Assembly (NCBI GenBank): GCA_964344305.1 | Contig: CAYFMT010000007.1 | Span: forward strand, 1 to 64,000 | Reading direction: 5' to 3' | Source of the DNA: JABMOV01 sp964344305 | Lineage (GTDB): Bacteria; Fidelibacterota; Marinisomatia; Marinisomatales; JABMOV01 | Length of the DNA: 64,000 bases | In this document: positions 24,964 to 34,280 of the stretch, one piece after another | Layout: each line of letters opens with the position of its first letter | Numbering within the stretch: position 1 is the first letter of the stretch | Program-made: the position numbers and the translations under genes | Notes under the pieces: generated by a model | Told to the model about the DNA's origin: nothing | The model's input: the letters and a program-made list of their open reading frames with translations, nothing else | Database searches by the model: none

Positions 24964-25715
24964 GTACAATCCTGGCATTCCTCAAACGAAGATGGTGGTT
25001 GACGCAGGAAAGACTTTTCTCAACGCTTATCCTTGTAGGTTTGACTCCGGTCCTGATATATCTTGTCATACATCTTCCACTTCAAACCATCATTGTAAGG
25101 AGTGTTCGAAGTATTCCATATGCAGATTGGGTTTTACCTGGATATTTAATGATTATTTCCTTTTTGGGTTTAATACCTACAATCTACAGGGATTTGTTTG
25201 ATTTGCGTATTCATGGTAAAGCTTTGTTCCCAATGACATTAACCCCTTCAACAAAAACAGAAATCATACTTGGTGTTCTGGTTACAGCAGTCGTTGAATC
25301 ATTGATCTATGTTAGTGTTGGTTTTATCGTTTTTGTAGCATTGATGGATGTGTCTTACCGATGGTTTGATTTTGTTTTTATACTTATCTATCTCATCATC
25401 TATTTGTTTTTGGCTGGAAACATCTTCATCTTAATCTCACTTCTCACAAGTCGTGTGACGACGTATATACCAATCATTCTCCTGGTAGTATTTCTGTATA
25501 TTTTTAGCTCTGGAATGCTTATTGAGTTTGAATTCTACCCAACTGAAATCGGTCTCTTTCTTCGGAATTTACCTACATCCATGATCCTGGATAATCTCAG
25601 AACGATCCTGTTTACACGATATTTTGTCTGGTGGTCGATTCTTGTCCCGATGGTTACCGGTGGAATACTGGTATTCTTGAATGGAAAATTGTTAAAACAT
25701 GTTCTAAAACAATGA
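24960..25715 (+). CDS. ABC-2 type transporter permease
   Basis: 251 residues with about six strongly hydrophobic helices and short loops, the shape of ABC-2 (DrrB/NodJ-type) permeases. Arg/Lys at the N-terminus (FLKRRWWLTQERLF) supports an inside start. It overlaps the ATPase gene before it and the following small-enzyme gene after it by ATGA junctions, so all three are translated as one unit. Substrate is unknown: export of a lipid, polysaccharide or drug would all fit. Confidence 0.82.
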   Translation: MSTILAFLKRRWWLTQERLFSTLILVGLTPVLIYLVIHLPLQTIIVRSVRSIPYADWVLPGYLMIISFLGLIPTIYRDLFDLRIHGKALFPMTLTPSTKTEIILGVLVTAVVESLIYVSVGFIVFVALMDVSYRWFDFVFILIYLIIYLFLAGNIFILISLLTSRVTTYIPIILLVVFLYIFSSGMLIEFEFYPTEIGLFLRNLPTSMILDNLRTILFTRYFVWWSILVPMVTGGILVFLNGKLLKHVLKQ

Positions 25716-26179
25716 AGTGTTATTTGTCCGGAGCCATTGAGGCTGCATCGGAAAAAGATCTTGCATGGCGGTATGAGCTTGTGAGCTGGCTTTCAAAGGA
25801 ACTGGGGCATATTGCCATTGACCCGGTTCAGATGTCACAGGATCTTATTCAGGCTGAGAATGCAGAGGAGTTTAGATCGTGGAAGTCTACTGATCCTGAA
25901 AGATTCAAATCGTTCGTACGAAAAATCATTGCACAGGATACTGCCGCAGTCATCGATGAATCACAATATATTATTTGCAACTGGACAAAATCAGTTAAGG
26001 AAGGCGCCGGAACTCAGGGAGAAGTGACGATGGCTTACTTAAACCGTATTCCCGTTTACCTGGTTTATGATGGAAAAATGGATGAATTAAGCAGTTGGAT
26101 AATTGGATGTTCTACAGAAATATTTCCTAATTTTAAATCATTAAAAGCTTTCCTAATTAATGAATTTGGTGTGAAATGA
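25712..26179 (+). CDS. Nucleoside 2-deoxyribosyltransferase-like protein
   Basis: 155 residues. KCYLSGAIEAASEKDLAWR at the start and NWTKSVKEGAGTQGEVTMAY later fit the nucleoside 2-deoxyribosyltransferase-like superfamily, whose fold uses an N-terminal YLSG/YLAG strand-loop and a late Glu in a GT-x-GEV type segment. Members swap or hydrolyse nucleoside bases, but many have unknown substrates. Its ATG overlaps the permease stop and its stop overlaps the alr start. I take 25712 because the longer reading (25631) lies inside the permease gene. Function is tentative. Confidence 0.65.
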   Translation: MKCYLSGAIEAASEKDLAWRYELVSWLSKELGHIAIDPVQMSQDLIQAENAEEFRSWKSTDPERFKSFVRKIIAQDTAAVIDESQYIICNWTKSVKEGAGTQGEVTMAYLNRIPVYLVYDGKMDELSSWIIGCSTEIFPNFKSLKAFLINEFGVK

Positions 26180-27288
26180 TAGGACCTGAAGCGGTTATCC
26201 ATTTAGATAGACTGGTATATAATTATCGTGTAATTCGGGAAAAAATAAACCACCTTCCTATTATGGCTGCGGTGAAAGCCAACGGATATGGACACGGAGC
26301 AGTAGAGGTGTCTCGTGCATTGCAGGCAGAAGGTGTGCACTATTTCGCTGTATTTACCATAGATGAAGCGGTGGAACTGCGTGACGCAGGGATCAATGAA
26401 CCCATTCTCACTTTCAGTCGATTTCATCCGGATCAACTCGATGTCGCGGTGGAGAGAAATATCACGGTGAATATTTCCAGTTTCAATGATTTGGATGCCA
26501 TACTACATCGTCAAAAACGTTATAAAAGCTCTCCAAAATTTCATATAAAAGTTGATACTGGGATGACTCGATTGGGTCTGGATATCAATGATCTCAATCA
26601 TGTGTTTGAAACAATCAAGACACATCCTGAACTGGATTGTGAAGGGATTTATTCACACTATGCTACCGCAGATGAAGGGGATTTATCCTATGCTGAATAC
26701 CAGCACATGCAGTTTGAGCAGGTTCTTGAAATGGTTTCCATGCATGGTCTGGATATAAAGTACCGCCACTGCTCCAATAGTGGTGCCATCATCAATATGC
26801 CACAATCCTGGTACAATATGGTTCGTGTAGGGATGTTGCTTTACGGTGCTTTTCCGTCAGAAGAAGTTCCGAAAGAACTTCCCATCAGGCCTGTAATGGA
26901 ATTTAGAGGTCCAATTGTCAGTGTTCGCAGTGTCCCAAGAGGAACGCATGTCAGTTATGGTGGGAAATATATCACACAAAAAGAATCCAATATTGGTGTG
27001 GTTCAATCTGGTTTTGCTGATGGATTTCCTCGCCCTTGGTATAAAACGGGACATGTGGCCTATAATGGTGAAATGTTTCCCATTGCCGGCAGGGTATGCA
27101 TGGATCAATTCATGGTAGATTTCGGGGAGACCAAGCCTATGGAAGGGGAGAATGTTTTGTTCTTTGGAGAATCAGGCAAAAACCTCATCCACGTAGAAGA
27201 GATTGCAGCAGCAATAAACAGCACAACCTATGTTCTTCTTACTGCCATTGGCGGAAGAACAAAGCGAATTTTTATTGAGTCTGTTTAG
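26176..27288 (+). CDS. alr: Alanine racemase
   Basis: 370 residues, PLP-dependent, makes D-alanine for peptidoglycan. AAVKANGYGHG near residue 32 holds the PLP Lys, GTHVSYGGKY carries the catalytic Tyr of the second subunit face, and AGRVCMDQFMVD is the substrate-binding signature. Length fits the family. The ATG overlaps the stop of the deoxyribosyltransferase-like gene, and the gene ends 17 bases inside a convergent small gene. Confidence 0.96.
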   Translation: MIGPEAVIHLDRLVYNYRVIREKINHLPIMAAVKANGYGHGAVEVSRALQAEGVHYFAVFTIDEAVELRDAGINEPILTFSRFHPDQLDVAVERNITVNISSFNDLDAILHRQKRYKSSPKFHIKVDTGMTRLGLDINDLNHVFETIKTHPELDCEGIYSHYATADEGDLSYAEYQHMQFEQVLEMVSMHGLDIKYRHCSNSGAIINMPQSWYNMVRVGMLLYGAFPSEEVPKELPIRPVMEFRGPIVSVRSVPRGTHVSYGGKYITQKESNIGVVQSGFADGFPRPWYKTGHVAYNGEMFPIAGRVCMDQFMVDFGETKPMEGENVLFFGESGKNLIHVEEIAAAINSTTYVLLTAIGGRTKRIFIESV

Positions 27289-27613
27289 ACGATTCTGGTT
27301 TACGGACCCAGGAACGTCTTTCTTCGAATGCTCGAATTTGGAATTCCGCCCAATCTTCAATTAGGTTGATCAATTCTTCCTTTTCCGTCGTATCATCATC
27401 AAATTTTTCATTTACTGCTTTGGTTAAAGCAAATTTCTTGTCTTGGATTTGTCCATAGGTCAACTGATGTTTATCTGACCATTTGAGATGTTCCTCCACA
27501 ATGTCGCTGCGAATGGAATCAGCCTTTTTATAGGCTTTAATTCGGTTCGAGAACAATGCAAGAATGACAATAACCAATACAATAATGACAATGATTAAAT
27601 AATCCATACCCAT
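27272..27613 (-). CDS. Small membrane-anchored protein, function unknown
   Basis: 113 residues: an N-terminal membrane helix (about 4-22, almost all Ile, Val and Leu), then a charged helical tail with likely coiled coil. I know no family. GGAG sits before the ATG at 27613. It begins 9 bases after the DASS transporter stop, so it is in that operon. It ends 17 bases inside the convergent alr gene. A role tied to the transporter is possible but unproven. Confidence 0.6.
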   Translation of the reverse strand: MGMDYLIIVIIVLVIVILALFSNRIKAYKKADSIRSDIVEEHLKWSDKHQLTYGQIQDKKFALTKAVNEKFDDDTTEKEELINLIEDWAEFQIRAFEERRSWVRKPESSKQTQ

Positions 27614-27622
27614 ACTTAACTC

Positions 27623-29143
27623 CTATGGTTGCAGTGGAAGATTTAAAACCCCAACCCAGTAAACTGCTACCATAATGATGGCCACCACGATGCCAATTGG
27701 CCATGCGATAATGGCATTACGAATAAAATCTTTTGGCTCAAGCTTTCCACTGGAGTACACAATGGAACTGGCAGGTGTACCAATAACTAGCCAGAATGCC
27801 ATGGATGTAGAAATGGCGAGTATAATACCAACGATCAATGGGTTCGTCCCGGAATTGCCAGCCATATCAAGTATAACCGGTCCTATTACAGCAACAGTTG
27901 CACCAGCGCTCATCAGGTTGGTTAGCGAAGCCCCAATCACAATAACTAGTATAATCAGTGGAAGCCCCGAATCCATTCCAAGGGGAGCGGTAATGGAAAT
28001 TATGGAATCGGCCAACCAGCTTGCGGCACCAGTTGCCTTGAATACAGACCCCAAACTGATGGCTCCTGCATAAAGAACAATGACTCCCCAGCTTACATTT
28101 TCTTCATAATCTTTCCATGATGTGAGCCCTAAAAGCATGTATGAAACAGCACCGATCATTGCCACACCTCCGAGACCCAGCGAAAAACCAAGCATGTCGC
28201 GAGTAAGTGACTTATCTGTTATCCATAAAAAGACCACCAGCGCCATAATGCCTGTTACCAACCACTGGTTTCCCGTCATCGCCCCATGTTTTTCCAGATC
28301 CTCTTTCAAGGTGGATACAGCATCACTCAAGTCCAGCACTTCAGGTTTAAATACGAGTGGCAGGGTAAATGCCATAATCCCTGCCATTACCACGGTATAG
28401 AAAACGCCCATGGAAAGCCATTGACCGAACGATACTTCGATACCGATATTTGACAAGAATCCGATCATGATTGCATTTCGGGCACCTCCAGTAGGGCTCA
28501 TGGGACCACCAATCATACATCCTACTGCAATAGTTATGAGAAGAAGTCTTCCGAGGTTTGGTGCCGGTGTGGTGCGATTTGTCAATGTATACAAGGCAAT
28601 AGCAATAGGAACGTACATGGATGCAATGGCATGTTCCCCTACAAATGCTGTCGGTATTGCGGTACCTAATAGAATTGCAAAAACGATTTTTCGGGTTTTT
28701 GATCCTGCCAGCTTAATAACAATGATACCTATTCTCTTATCAAGTCCATATTTTACGAGTGTGGCACCGATGGCAAGAGATCCGGCGATAAACCAGACAG
28801 CATCATGAGCATACGTGGACACAATTTTTGAAGGTTCTGTGATCCCAAACAACAGTTGAACAAGCCCAATTAACAATGCAACAGCAGGCATTGGTATAGC
28901 TTCTGTGGCGAAAAAGATTACACAGGTAGCAAGGAGTGCAATGGTTATTTGAATATGCTTTGCTTTGAGCAGGATATCTTCAGCTGATAAATCCGGAAAA
29001 AGAAATTCAGCTTTTGCCACCATGGATTGAAGAGGAGGTGTAACAAAGCCCAATAAAATGAAAATTATAGCGCTAATGATCAACCACTTGAAATCCGTGG
29101 TCTTCGAAAATCCGCCTGATTGGCTTTGTTCCTGACCGCTCAT
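27623..29143 (-). CDS. DASS/SLC13-family sodium-coupled anion transporter
   Basis: 506 residues with about eleven to twelve membrane helices. It fits the divalent anion:Na+ symporter family (CitT, NaDC, INDY), which takes up dicarboxylates, citrate or sulfate. GGPMSPTGGARNAIMIGFL near residue 220 and LTNLMSAGATVAVIGPVIL near 410 are the two Na+/substrate hairpin motifs; the first differs from the usual SNT form. I choose the ATG at 29143; TTG at 29161 is in frame and neither has a clear ribosome site. A small membrane protein gene follows. With acetyl-CoA synthetase elsewhere in the window it suggests use of organic acids. Confidence 0.88.
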   Translation of the reverse strand: MSGQEQSQSGGFSKTTDFKWLIISAIIFILLGFVTPPLQSMVAKAEFLFPDLSAEDILLKAKHIQITIALLATCVIFFATEAIPMPAVALLIGLVQLLFGITEPSKIVSTYAHDAVWFIAGSLAIGATLVKYGLDKRIGIIVIKLAGSKTRKIVFAILLGTAIPTAFVGEHAIASMYVPIAIALYTLTNRTTPAPNLGRLLLITIAVGCMIGGPMSPTGGARNAIMIGFLSNIGIEVSFGQWLSMGVFYTVVMAGIMAFTLPLVFKPEVLDLSDAVSTLKEDLEKHGAMTGNQWLVTGIMALVVFLWITDKSLTRDMLGFSLGLGGVAMIGAVSYMLLGLTSWKDYEENVSWGVIVLYAGAISLGSVFKATGAASWLADSIISITAPLGMDSGLPLIILVIVIGASLTNLMSAGATVAVIGPVILDMAGNSGTNPLIVGIILAISTSMAFWLVIGTPASSIVYSSGKLEPKDFIRNAIIAWPIGIVVAIIMVAVYWVGVLNLPLQP

Positions 29144-29232
29144 GGTCTTGAAAAATGCCAATATTTCGTCAAATCTTCAAGTTTTATCCGCCGAAGTAAA
29201 TCTACTTTGTATACATACAAATACGATTTGAA

Positions 29233-30360
29233 TTACGATTTCGTTATTTTTTTATATATTACTCCGCGATCTTGCAGGTATCGATGTATATACTCATATG
29301 CATCATAATCCATTCCAAAATATTCCGGCGGGCATACACCTGTTTTCTTCCATGATCCAGAGAGGATATAGTTCACGATGGAAGTACAGGTAAAACCTGT
29401 GGTTCGTGCCATGGATGTATTACCGGTGGTTTCATCAAATGTATCCAATAGCAAATACTCAATTGTCATTGCCTGGTTATCATGCTTCCCGGTTATTTCC
29501 ATTTTCATGACGGTCATGTCACGATCTTCCGAACTCATCATCCAATCAGCTTTGAGAAGTTCGGCACTCACATCTACAGGACATACTTCCTGATTGCCCA
29601 ACAGTATTGGTGAGGAAGAAAAGAAATCCAGTTTCTTTAGCATTTTAATGTATTGAGTCGTGCCATAATAACGTACCGTTTTTTCTACCATATTTGGGAT
29701 ATCCATAGTGTTGAGAAGTGTTCGAAGTCCATCCGTGTTAAAGGCTTCAAGCTCCCCAATCGAATCAACATTGAAAACCTCTAAATCAGTTAATGCTTCT
29801 TTTGTCACTTCCTTGCCATTTGTTACAAATCGAGCAGGTCTTGTGTATTCTTCGATGACATCCCTTGGAGAAAAAACAGCTTTATATTTGAATGGCCACT
29901 CGGGATTTTGAGGGAGACCGCCTACCATGCATTTGAAAGAGTTCATGTCAATCTTTTGGGAATAATGACCACAGATTATGTTGCTCATTCCCGGTGCGAC
30001 ACCACAATCCACTGCTACCATGTTATTGTGTTTTTCAGTTATTTCTTGTAATCCAAATGGATCCTCTGGAAAGAATGATATATCCACGATAGGAATACCA
30101 AAGGGGATAACGCGTTCCAAAAATGAATAGCCCAGATGCCCCGGTAGTGCACCAATTATTATGTCTTTGTTATTACAGACACTCTTCAGGAATTCCAATT
30201 CAAATGCATTCCCCATAATAGGATGTAGATTTGAGTTGAATGGAAGTTTCTCCAGATTCTTTTGATCAATATCAACAACTGTAATATGATGATCTTTCGC
30301 AAGATCCATGGCAATGGTCTTGCCAACAAGTCCGGAACCAAATAAAATGATTTCTGCCAT
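29233..30360 (-). CDS. Saccharopine dehydrogenase-like NAD(P) oxidoreductase
   Basis: 375 residues. IILFGSGLVGKTIAMDLA is an N-terminal Rossmann dinucleotide loop; VDCGVAPGMSNIICGHY and FGLQEITEKHNN match the saccharopine dehydrogenase / lysine 6-dehydrogenase type family (Pfam Sacchrp_dh_NADP and C-terminal domain). Related enzymes act in lysine breakdown or in carboxynorspermidine synthesis; which reaction this one has I cannot tell. AGGAGA precedes the ATG, and tRNA-Leu lies 32 bases upstream on the same strand. Confidence 0.85.
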   Translation of the reverse strand: MAEIILFGSGLVGKTIAMDLAKDHHITVVDIDQKNLEKLPFNSNLHPIMGNAFELEFLKSVCNNKDIIIGALPGHLGYSFLERVIPFGIPIVDISFFPEDPFGLQEITEKHNNMVAVDCGVAPGMSNIICGHYSQKIDMNSFKCMVGGLPQNPEWPFKYKAVFSPRDVIEEYTRPARFVTNGKEVTKEALTDLEVFNVDSIGELEAFNTDGLRTLLNTMDIPNMVEKTVRYYGTTQYIKMLKKLDFFSSSPILLGNQEVCPVDVSAELLKADWMMSSEDRDMTVMKMEITGKHDNQAMTIEYLLLDTFDETTGNTSMARTTGFTCTSIVNYILSGSWKKTGVCPPEYFGMDYDAYEYIHRYLQDRGVIYKKITKS

Positions 30361-30392
30361 ATGTCTCCTGAGATTGGTGGGATATAAAAAAG

Positions 30393-30476
30393 TGCCGAGG
30401 GTCGGGGTCGAACCGACACGGGATTGCTCCCACTGGTGTTTGAGACCAGCGCGTCTACCAATTCCGCCACCCCGGC
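30393..30476 (-). tRNA. tRNA-Leu (CAA)
   Basis: 84 bases on the minus strand with a full cloverleaf: acceptor GCCGGGG paired with CCTCGGC (one G-T pair), a long variable arm as in leucine and serine tRNAs, and anticodon stem CTGGT/ACCAG around loop CTCAAAC, so the anticodon is CAA (codon UUG). Discriminator base A. The CCA end is not encoded. Confidence 0.96.
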
Positions 30477-30567
30477 ATTTTTTGAGTGGATAAGTAAAAA
30501 GAAATTAGAGGTACATAAAAAATATTGTCAATATATTTGGGAATAGCTAATCGTGGAGGTTTTAATC

Positions 30568-32358
30568 ATGTCATACACAACAATTCCAGAACTTTTTTAT
30601 CAATCCGTAAACGCATTTCCTGATGAAGTTGCCTATGGTGAGAAAAAAAATGACCAATGGGAAACACTTACATTTGGTGAAGTGGGGAAACTCGTGGAAA
30701 CATTTGCAGCGGGGTTGTATGGATTGGGTGCAAGAAGGGGTGACAATATTGCCATTCTATCAGCAAATTGCCCACGATGGGGAATCAGTGACTACGCCAT
30801 ATCAGGAATGGGGTGTGCCACAGTCACGGTTTATCCAACACTCATTCCCTCTCAAATACAATATATACTGGAGGATTCAGACACAAAGATTATTGTCACT
30901 CAGGATAAAGAGCAGACAGATAAGGTCATGACATTTTTCAATGCATCTTCTCAATTGGCTAAAGTGATTTGTATGGATGATTCCATAGGTGTGACCGATG
31001 ATATCATCCGTTTTCAGGATGTCCTCGAAATGGGTATTAAGGCCCAGGCGGATGGGTATGACTTTAAAAAGGAATCGGAACAGTGCAAACCGGATGATCT
31101 TCTCACTCTTATTTATACAAGCGGGACTACGGGTAATCCAAAAGGGGTGATGCTTACTCATGATAACCTGGTAAGCAATGTCCAGGCTGCTTCAAAAGTC
31201 CTGGATATTTCAGAAACAGATAGCCTTTTGTCCTTTTTACCGTTAAGTCATAGTTTTGAAAGAATGGCAGGGCATTTTCTTGCGTTCTCCAATAGTGCAA
31301 GTGTGTATTTTGCAGAAAACATGGATTCCATCGCTGCAAATATGGGAGAGGTCAAACCCACGCTCATGACATCAGTACCAAGGCTCTACGAAAAAATGTA
31401 TGCACGAGTTCTGGAAAAGGTTGCTGGTGATCCTGCAATCAGACAGAAGATTTTCTGGTGGGCTATAAAGACCGGAAAGTCCGCAGCCAAATACCTGCAA
31501 AGAAATTCTGAACCAACAGGATTTCTTGCATTTAAATATAACCTGGCCTCCAAACTTGTGTTTTCAAAAATTAAGGAACGTGTAGGTGGTCGTCTTCGAT
31601 TCTTTGTATCAGGTGGTGCTCCATTGTCCAAGGAAATCGGAGAATTTTTCTCTGCAGCCAATATTGCTATCCTTGAGGGATATGGACTAACTGAAACGAG
31701 TCCTGTTATCACCGTTAACAGACTGGAATTGTTCAAGTTTGGAACGGTGGGAGCTGTGATTGAAAGGGTTGAAGTAAAAATCGCCGATGATGGTGAAATC
31801 CTATGCAAAGGTCCAAACGTCATGAAAGGATATTACAAGAACCAGGAAGCAACGGATGAAGCCATTGATGATGATGGTTGGTTCCACACGGGTGATATTG
31901 GCGAATTTGATGAAGATAATTATCTGCGCATTACGGATAGAAAGAAAAACCTTCTGGTCACCTCCGGGGGTAAAAATGTAGCTCCAGCTCCAATGGAGAT
32001 TGCATTGGGTTCAGATAAATTTATCGATAGTGTTATTGTTTTAGGTGATAATCGAAAGTTTATCTCAGCACTGATTGTTCCTTCACATGAAGCAGTAAGT
32101 GAGTGGGCAGAATCAAACAATGTGTCATACAAATCCATCGAAGAATTACTTAAAAATGATTCTGTCATACAACTTTATGAAGATATCGTAAATACCGCAA
32201 TGAGTAACTTTGCGCACTATGAGAAAGTGAAGAAATTCGAGTTGCTCACTGATGTCTGGAGCATAGAATCCGGTGAATTGACTCCCAAACTTTCTGTGAA
32301 GCGCAAGGTTGTTGAAAAGAAATACGCTGAATTGATTGACAGCATCTACGAAGGATAA
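30568..32358 (+). CDS. fadD: Long-chain acyl-CoA synthetase (AMP-binding)
   Basis: 596 residues, cytoplasmic or membrane-associated fatty acid-CoA ligase. LIYTSGTTGNPKGVMLTHDN is the AMP-binding signature, GYGLTETSPVIT the substrate-side motif, and GDIGEFDEDNYLRITDRKK with TSGGKNVAP the C-terminal domain. It activates fatty acids for beta-oxidation or lipid synthesis. The true start is the ATG at 30568, eight bases after GGAGG; the in-frame GTG at 30553 lies inside that ribosome site. The gpsA gene starts two bases after its stop, so both are in one phospholipid-related unit. The precise chain length is not shown, and 'fadD' is by family. Confidence 0.92.
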   Translation: MSYTTIPELFYQSVNAFPDEVAYGEKKNDQWETLTFGEVGKLVETFAAGLYGLGARRGDNIAILSANCPRWGISDYAISGMGCATVTVYPTLIPSQIQYILEDSDTKIIVTQDKEQTDKVMTFFNASSQLAKVICMDDSIGVTDDIIRFQDVLEMGIKAQADGYDFKKESEQCKPDDLLTLIYTSGTTGNPKGVMLTHDNLVSNVQAASKVLDISETDSLLSFLPLSHSFERMAGHFLAFSNSASVYFAENMDSIAANMGEVKPTLMTSVPRLYEKMYARVLEKVAGDPAIRQKIFWWAIKTGKSAAKYLQRNSEPTGFLAFKYNLASKLVFSKIKERVGGRLRFFVSGGAPLSKEIGEFFSAANIAILEGYGLTETSPVITVNRLELFKFGTVGAVIERVEVKIADDGEILCKGPNVMKGYYKNQEATDEAIDDDGWFHTGDIGEFDEDNYLRITDRKKNLLVTSGGKNVAPAPMEIALGSDKFIDSVIVLGDNRKFISALIVPSHEAVSEWAESNNVSYKSIEELLKNDSVIQLYEDIVNTAMSNFAHYEKVKKFELLTDVWSIESGELTPKLSVKRKVVEKKYAELIDSIYEG

Positions 32359-32360
32359 GG

Positions 32361-33365
32361 ATGAAACAGGAAATTCAAATTGGTATTATTGGTTGTGGTA
32401 CCTGGGGTGGTACAATAGGTCAATCCCTGGCGAAGCAGGGATACAGGGTCAAAATATGGCATAAATTCGAAGATGAAGTTGCTTTTTTACGCGAGAAAAG
32501 GTACCATTTCATTCAGGAAGATCTCGAGTTTCATGAATCGATTGAGTTTTCGACTGAATATAAGGATGTCGTTCCTGAATCGAGTTTTATTGTCATTGCA
32601 GTGCCATCCCATATCGTGCGAATCGTACTACCGGAATTTGTCCCCATGGCAAATGATGATTCGATTTATGTCAATCTATCCAAAGGGATAGAGAATGACA
32701 GCCTCATGACCATGAGCCAGGTAATTCATAGCGTTGGAGATATCCCTGAAGAGAGGATCGTCACTCTTTATGGCCCATCCCATGCAGAAGAGGTAGCAAA
32801 AAACCTGCCAACCACACTTGTTTCAGCCTCCAGTTCCATGGATACGGCAAAAAAAGTTCAACATGTATTTTCAACACCTTACCTGAGGATATATACCAAC
32901 AATGATATAAAGGGCGTTGAATTGGGTGGATCCTTGAAGAATGTGATCGCCATTGCTGCCGGTATTTGTGATGGAATTGGATATGGTGACAACACGAAAG
33001 CAGCACTTCTAACCCGTGGAATCACTGAGATGACCAGATTGGGTGTTGCCATGGGTGCCAAATATGATACCTTCTTTGGGTTAAGTGGTATTGGTGACCT
33101 GATTGCTACCTGCCTAAGCAAACACAGTCGAAACCGTTTTGTTGGTGAAGCTATCGGACGCGGAGAGAAAATTGATGATATACTGGCAGGTATGAAAATG
33201 GTCGCTGAGGGTGTTAAAACAGCAAAATCAATACATCAGTTAATTGATAAATACGATGTTGACATGCCAATTAGTACAGCTATTTACAATGTCATATTCA
33301 ACCAGCACAACCCAATTGTCTCTGTACAGGAACTTATGACTCGCGAACTCATCAGTGAAAACTGA
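32361..33365 (+). CDS. gpsA: Glycerol-3-phosphate dehydrogenase [NAD(P)+]
   Basis: 334 residues. IGIIGCGTWGGTIGQSLA is the Rossmann loop, SKGIENDSLMTMSQV and YGPSHAEEVAKNLPTTLV are the family motifs, GGSLKNVIAIAAGICDG contains the catalytic Lys, and GDLIATCLSKHSRNRFVG the substrate-binding Arg. It reduces dihydroxyacetone phosphate to sn-glycerol-3-phosphate for phospholipids. It is two bases after fadD. Confidence 0.97.
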   Translation: MKQEIQIGIIGCGTWGGTIGQSLAKQGYRVKIWHKFEDEVAFLREKRYHFIQEDLEFHESIEFSTEYKDVVPESSFIVIAVPSHIVRIVLPEFVPMANDDSIYVNLSKGIENDSLMTMSQVIHSVGDIPEERIVTLYGPSHAEEVAKNLPTTLVSASSSMDTAKKVQHVFSTPYLRIYTNNDIKGVELGGSLKNVIAIAAGICDGIGYGDNTKAALLTRGITEMTRLGVAMGAKYDTFFGLSGIGDLIATCLSKHSRNRFVGEAIGRGEKIDDILAGMKMVAEGVKTAKSIHQLIDKYDVDMPISTAIYNVIFNQHNPIVSVQELMTRELISEN

Positions 33366-33463
33366 TTTGAATTCTTTATAACACAGAACCCATACACATC
33401 GGTTTCTCTCGAATTCTGCCTTGGATTGTCGTCCCGATTCTCAGTAATCTCCGCCGCTTTTTT

Positions 33464-33535
33464 GGGCTCGTAGTTCAATGGATAGAATAGGGGATTCCTA
33501 ATCCCTTGATGCAGGTTCGATTCCTGCCGAGCCTA
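33464..33535 (+). tRNA. tRNA-Arg (CCU)
   Basis: 72 bases with a full cloverleaf. Anticodon stem GGGGA/TCCCT (one G-T pair) closes loop TTCCTAA, anticodon CCT, which reads AGG. T-arm GCAGG/CCTGC. The acceptor begins with a G1-T72 pair, which is unusual. No encoded CCA. A TPR-protein gene starts 20 bases downstream. Confidence 0.95.
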
Positions 33536-33555
33536 CAGAGTGAAAAGGAGATAAT

Positions 33556-34230
33556 ATGTTAAAGCCAAAAAGAAAAATTACCCGCAAGGAAATCAAGGTG
33601 GATCCAATGCTGGAATCACTTGCGTCAGCGAACGAGCATTTCAATACGCATAAACAGACCTACGTTCGTGGTGGAGCTGTCATCGTCATAGGTATATTGG
33701 CAGTTATATTCTATATGAATAGACATTCAGTGGCGATTCATGAAGCGAATACTGCCCTGGGGAAAGCATTGATATCATGGGAAACTAATGATTTGGACAA
33801 TGCCAAATTTCAGTTTGAATTACTGTTGGATGAGTATGGTCACACAGTTAGTGGTGAGCAGGGTGCCTATTACCTCGGTCTGATTGCCCTTAAAAATGGG
33901 GACACTGAAATGGCCAGAACTAATTTAGAAACATTCGTTAATAGCAATTCCGTACCTATCCTGGAAGCCAGTGCCCGTATGCATCTTGCAGATTTGTATG
34001 CATCCACCGGTGATATTGGCTCTGCAAGAAAATCATTGCAGCAGGTAGGTAGATTGGGATGCACATCGGGACAAAAAGATGAAGCAAACATTCGATTGTT
34101 TAAACTGATGATATCTTCAGGAGATACGGATGAAGCAGAAGATTTGTTGAATGAATTTCTTGCTCAGGAAAACCTCCATGATAAGGCTCGGAATGATGCC
34201 CAACAACTGCTGGGAATGATTCAAGGATAA
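33556..34230 (+). CDS. Membrane-anchored tetratricopeptide-repeat protein (YfgM-like)
   Basis: 224 residues: a basic cytoplasmic start (KPKRKITRKEIK), one membrane helix (about 39-54), then a periplasmic-side domain made of TPR-type helix pairs (GAYYLGLIALKNGDTEMAR, ASARMHLADLYASTGDIGSAR, ANIRLFKLMISSGDTDEAE). Size and topology resemble YfgM-type ancillary proteins that assist exported proteins near the Sec translocon, but the resemblance is structural only. AAGGAG precedes the ATG. It lies between tRNA-Arg and the rimP-nusA operon, with a terminator-like hairpin after it. Confidence 0.8.
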   Translation: MLKPKRKITRKEIKVDPMLESLASANEHFNTHKQTYVRGGAVIVIGILAVIFYMNRHSVAIHEANTALGKALISWETNDLDNAKFQFELLLDEYGHTVSGEQGAYYLGLIALKNGDTEMARTNLETFVNSNSVPILEASARMHLADLYASTGDIGSARKSLQQVGRLGCTSGQKDEANIRLFKLMISSGDTDEAEDLLNEFLAQENLHDKARNDAQQLLGMIQG

Positions 34231-34280
34231 CAAGCTTATATCAGTTGTAAAAAGGAATAAAAAACAATAATTTTTGGGCT

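Noticed and set aside
27675..28808. Several plus-strand frames opposite the DASS transporter gene
   Set aside because: They are shadows of the transporter's hydrophobic helices; no ribosome site, and the transporter motifs on the minus strand are clear.
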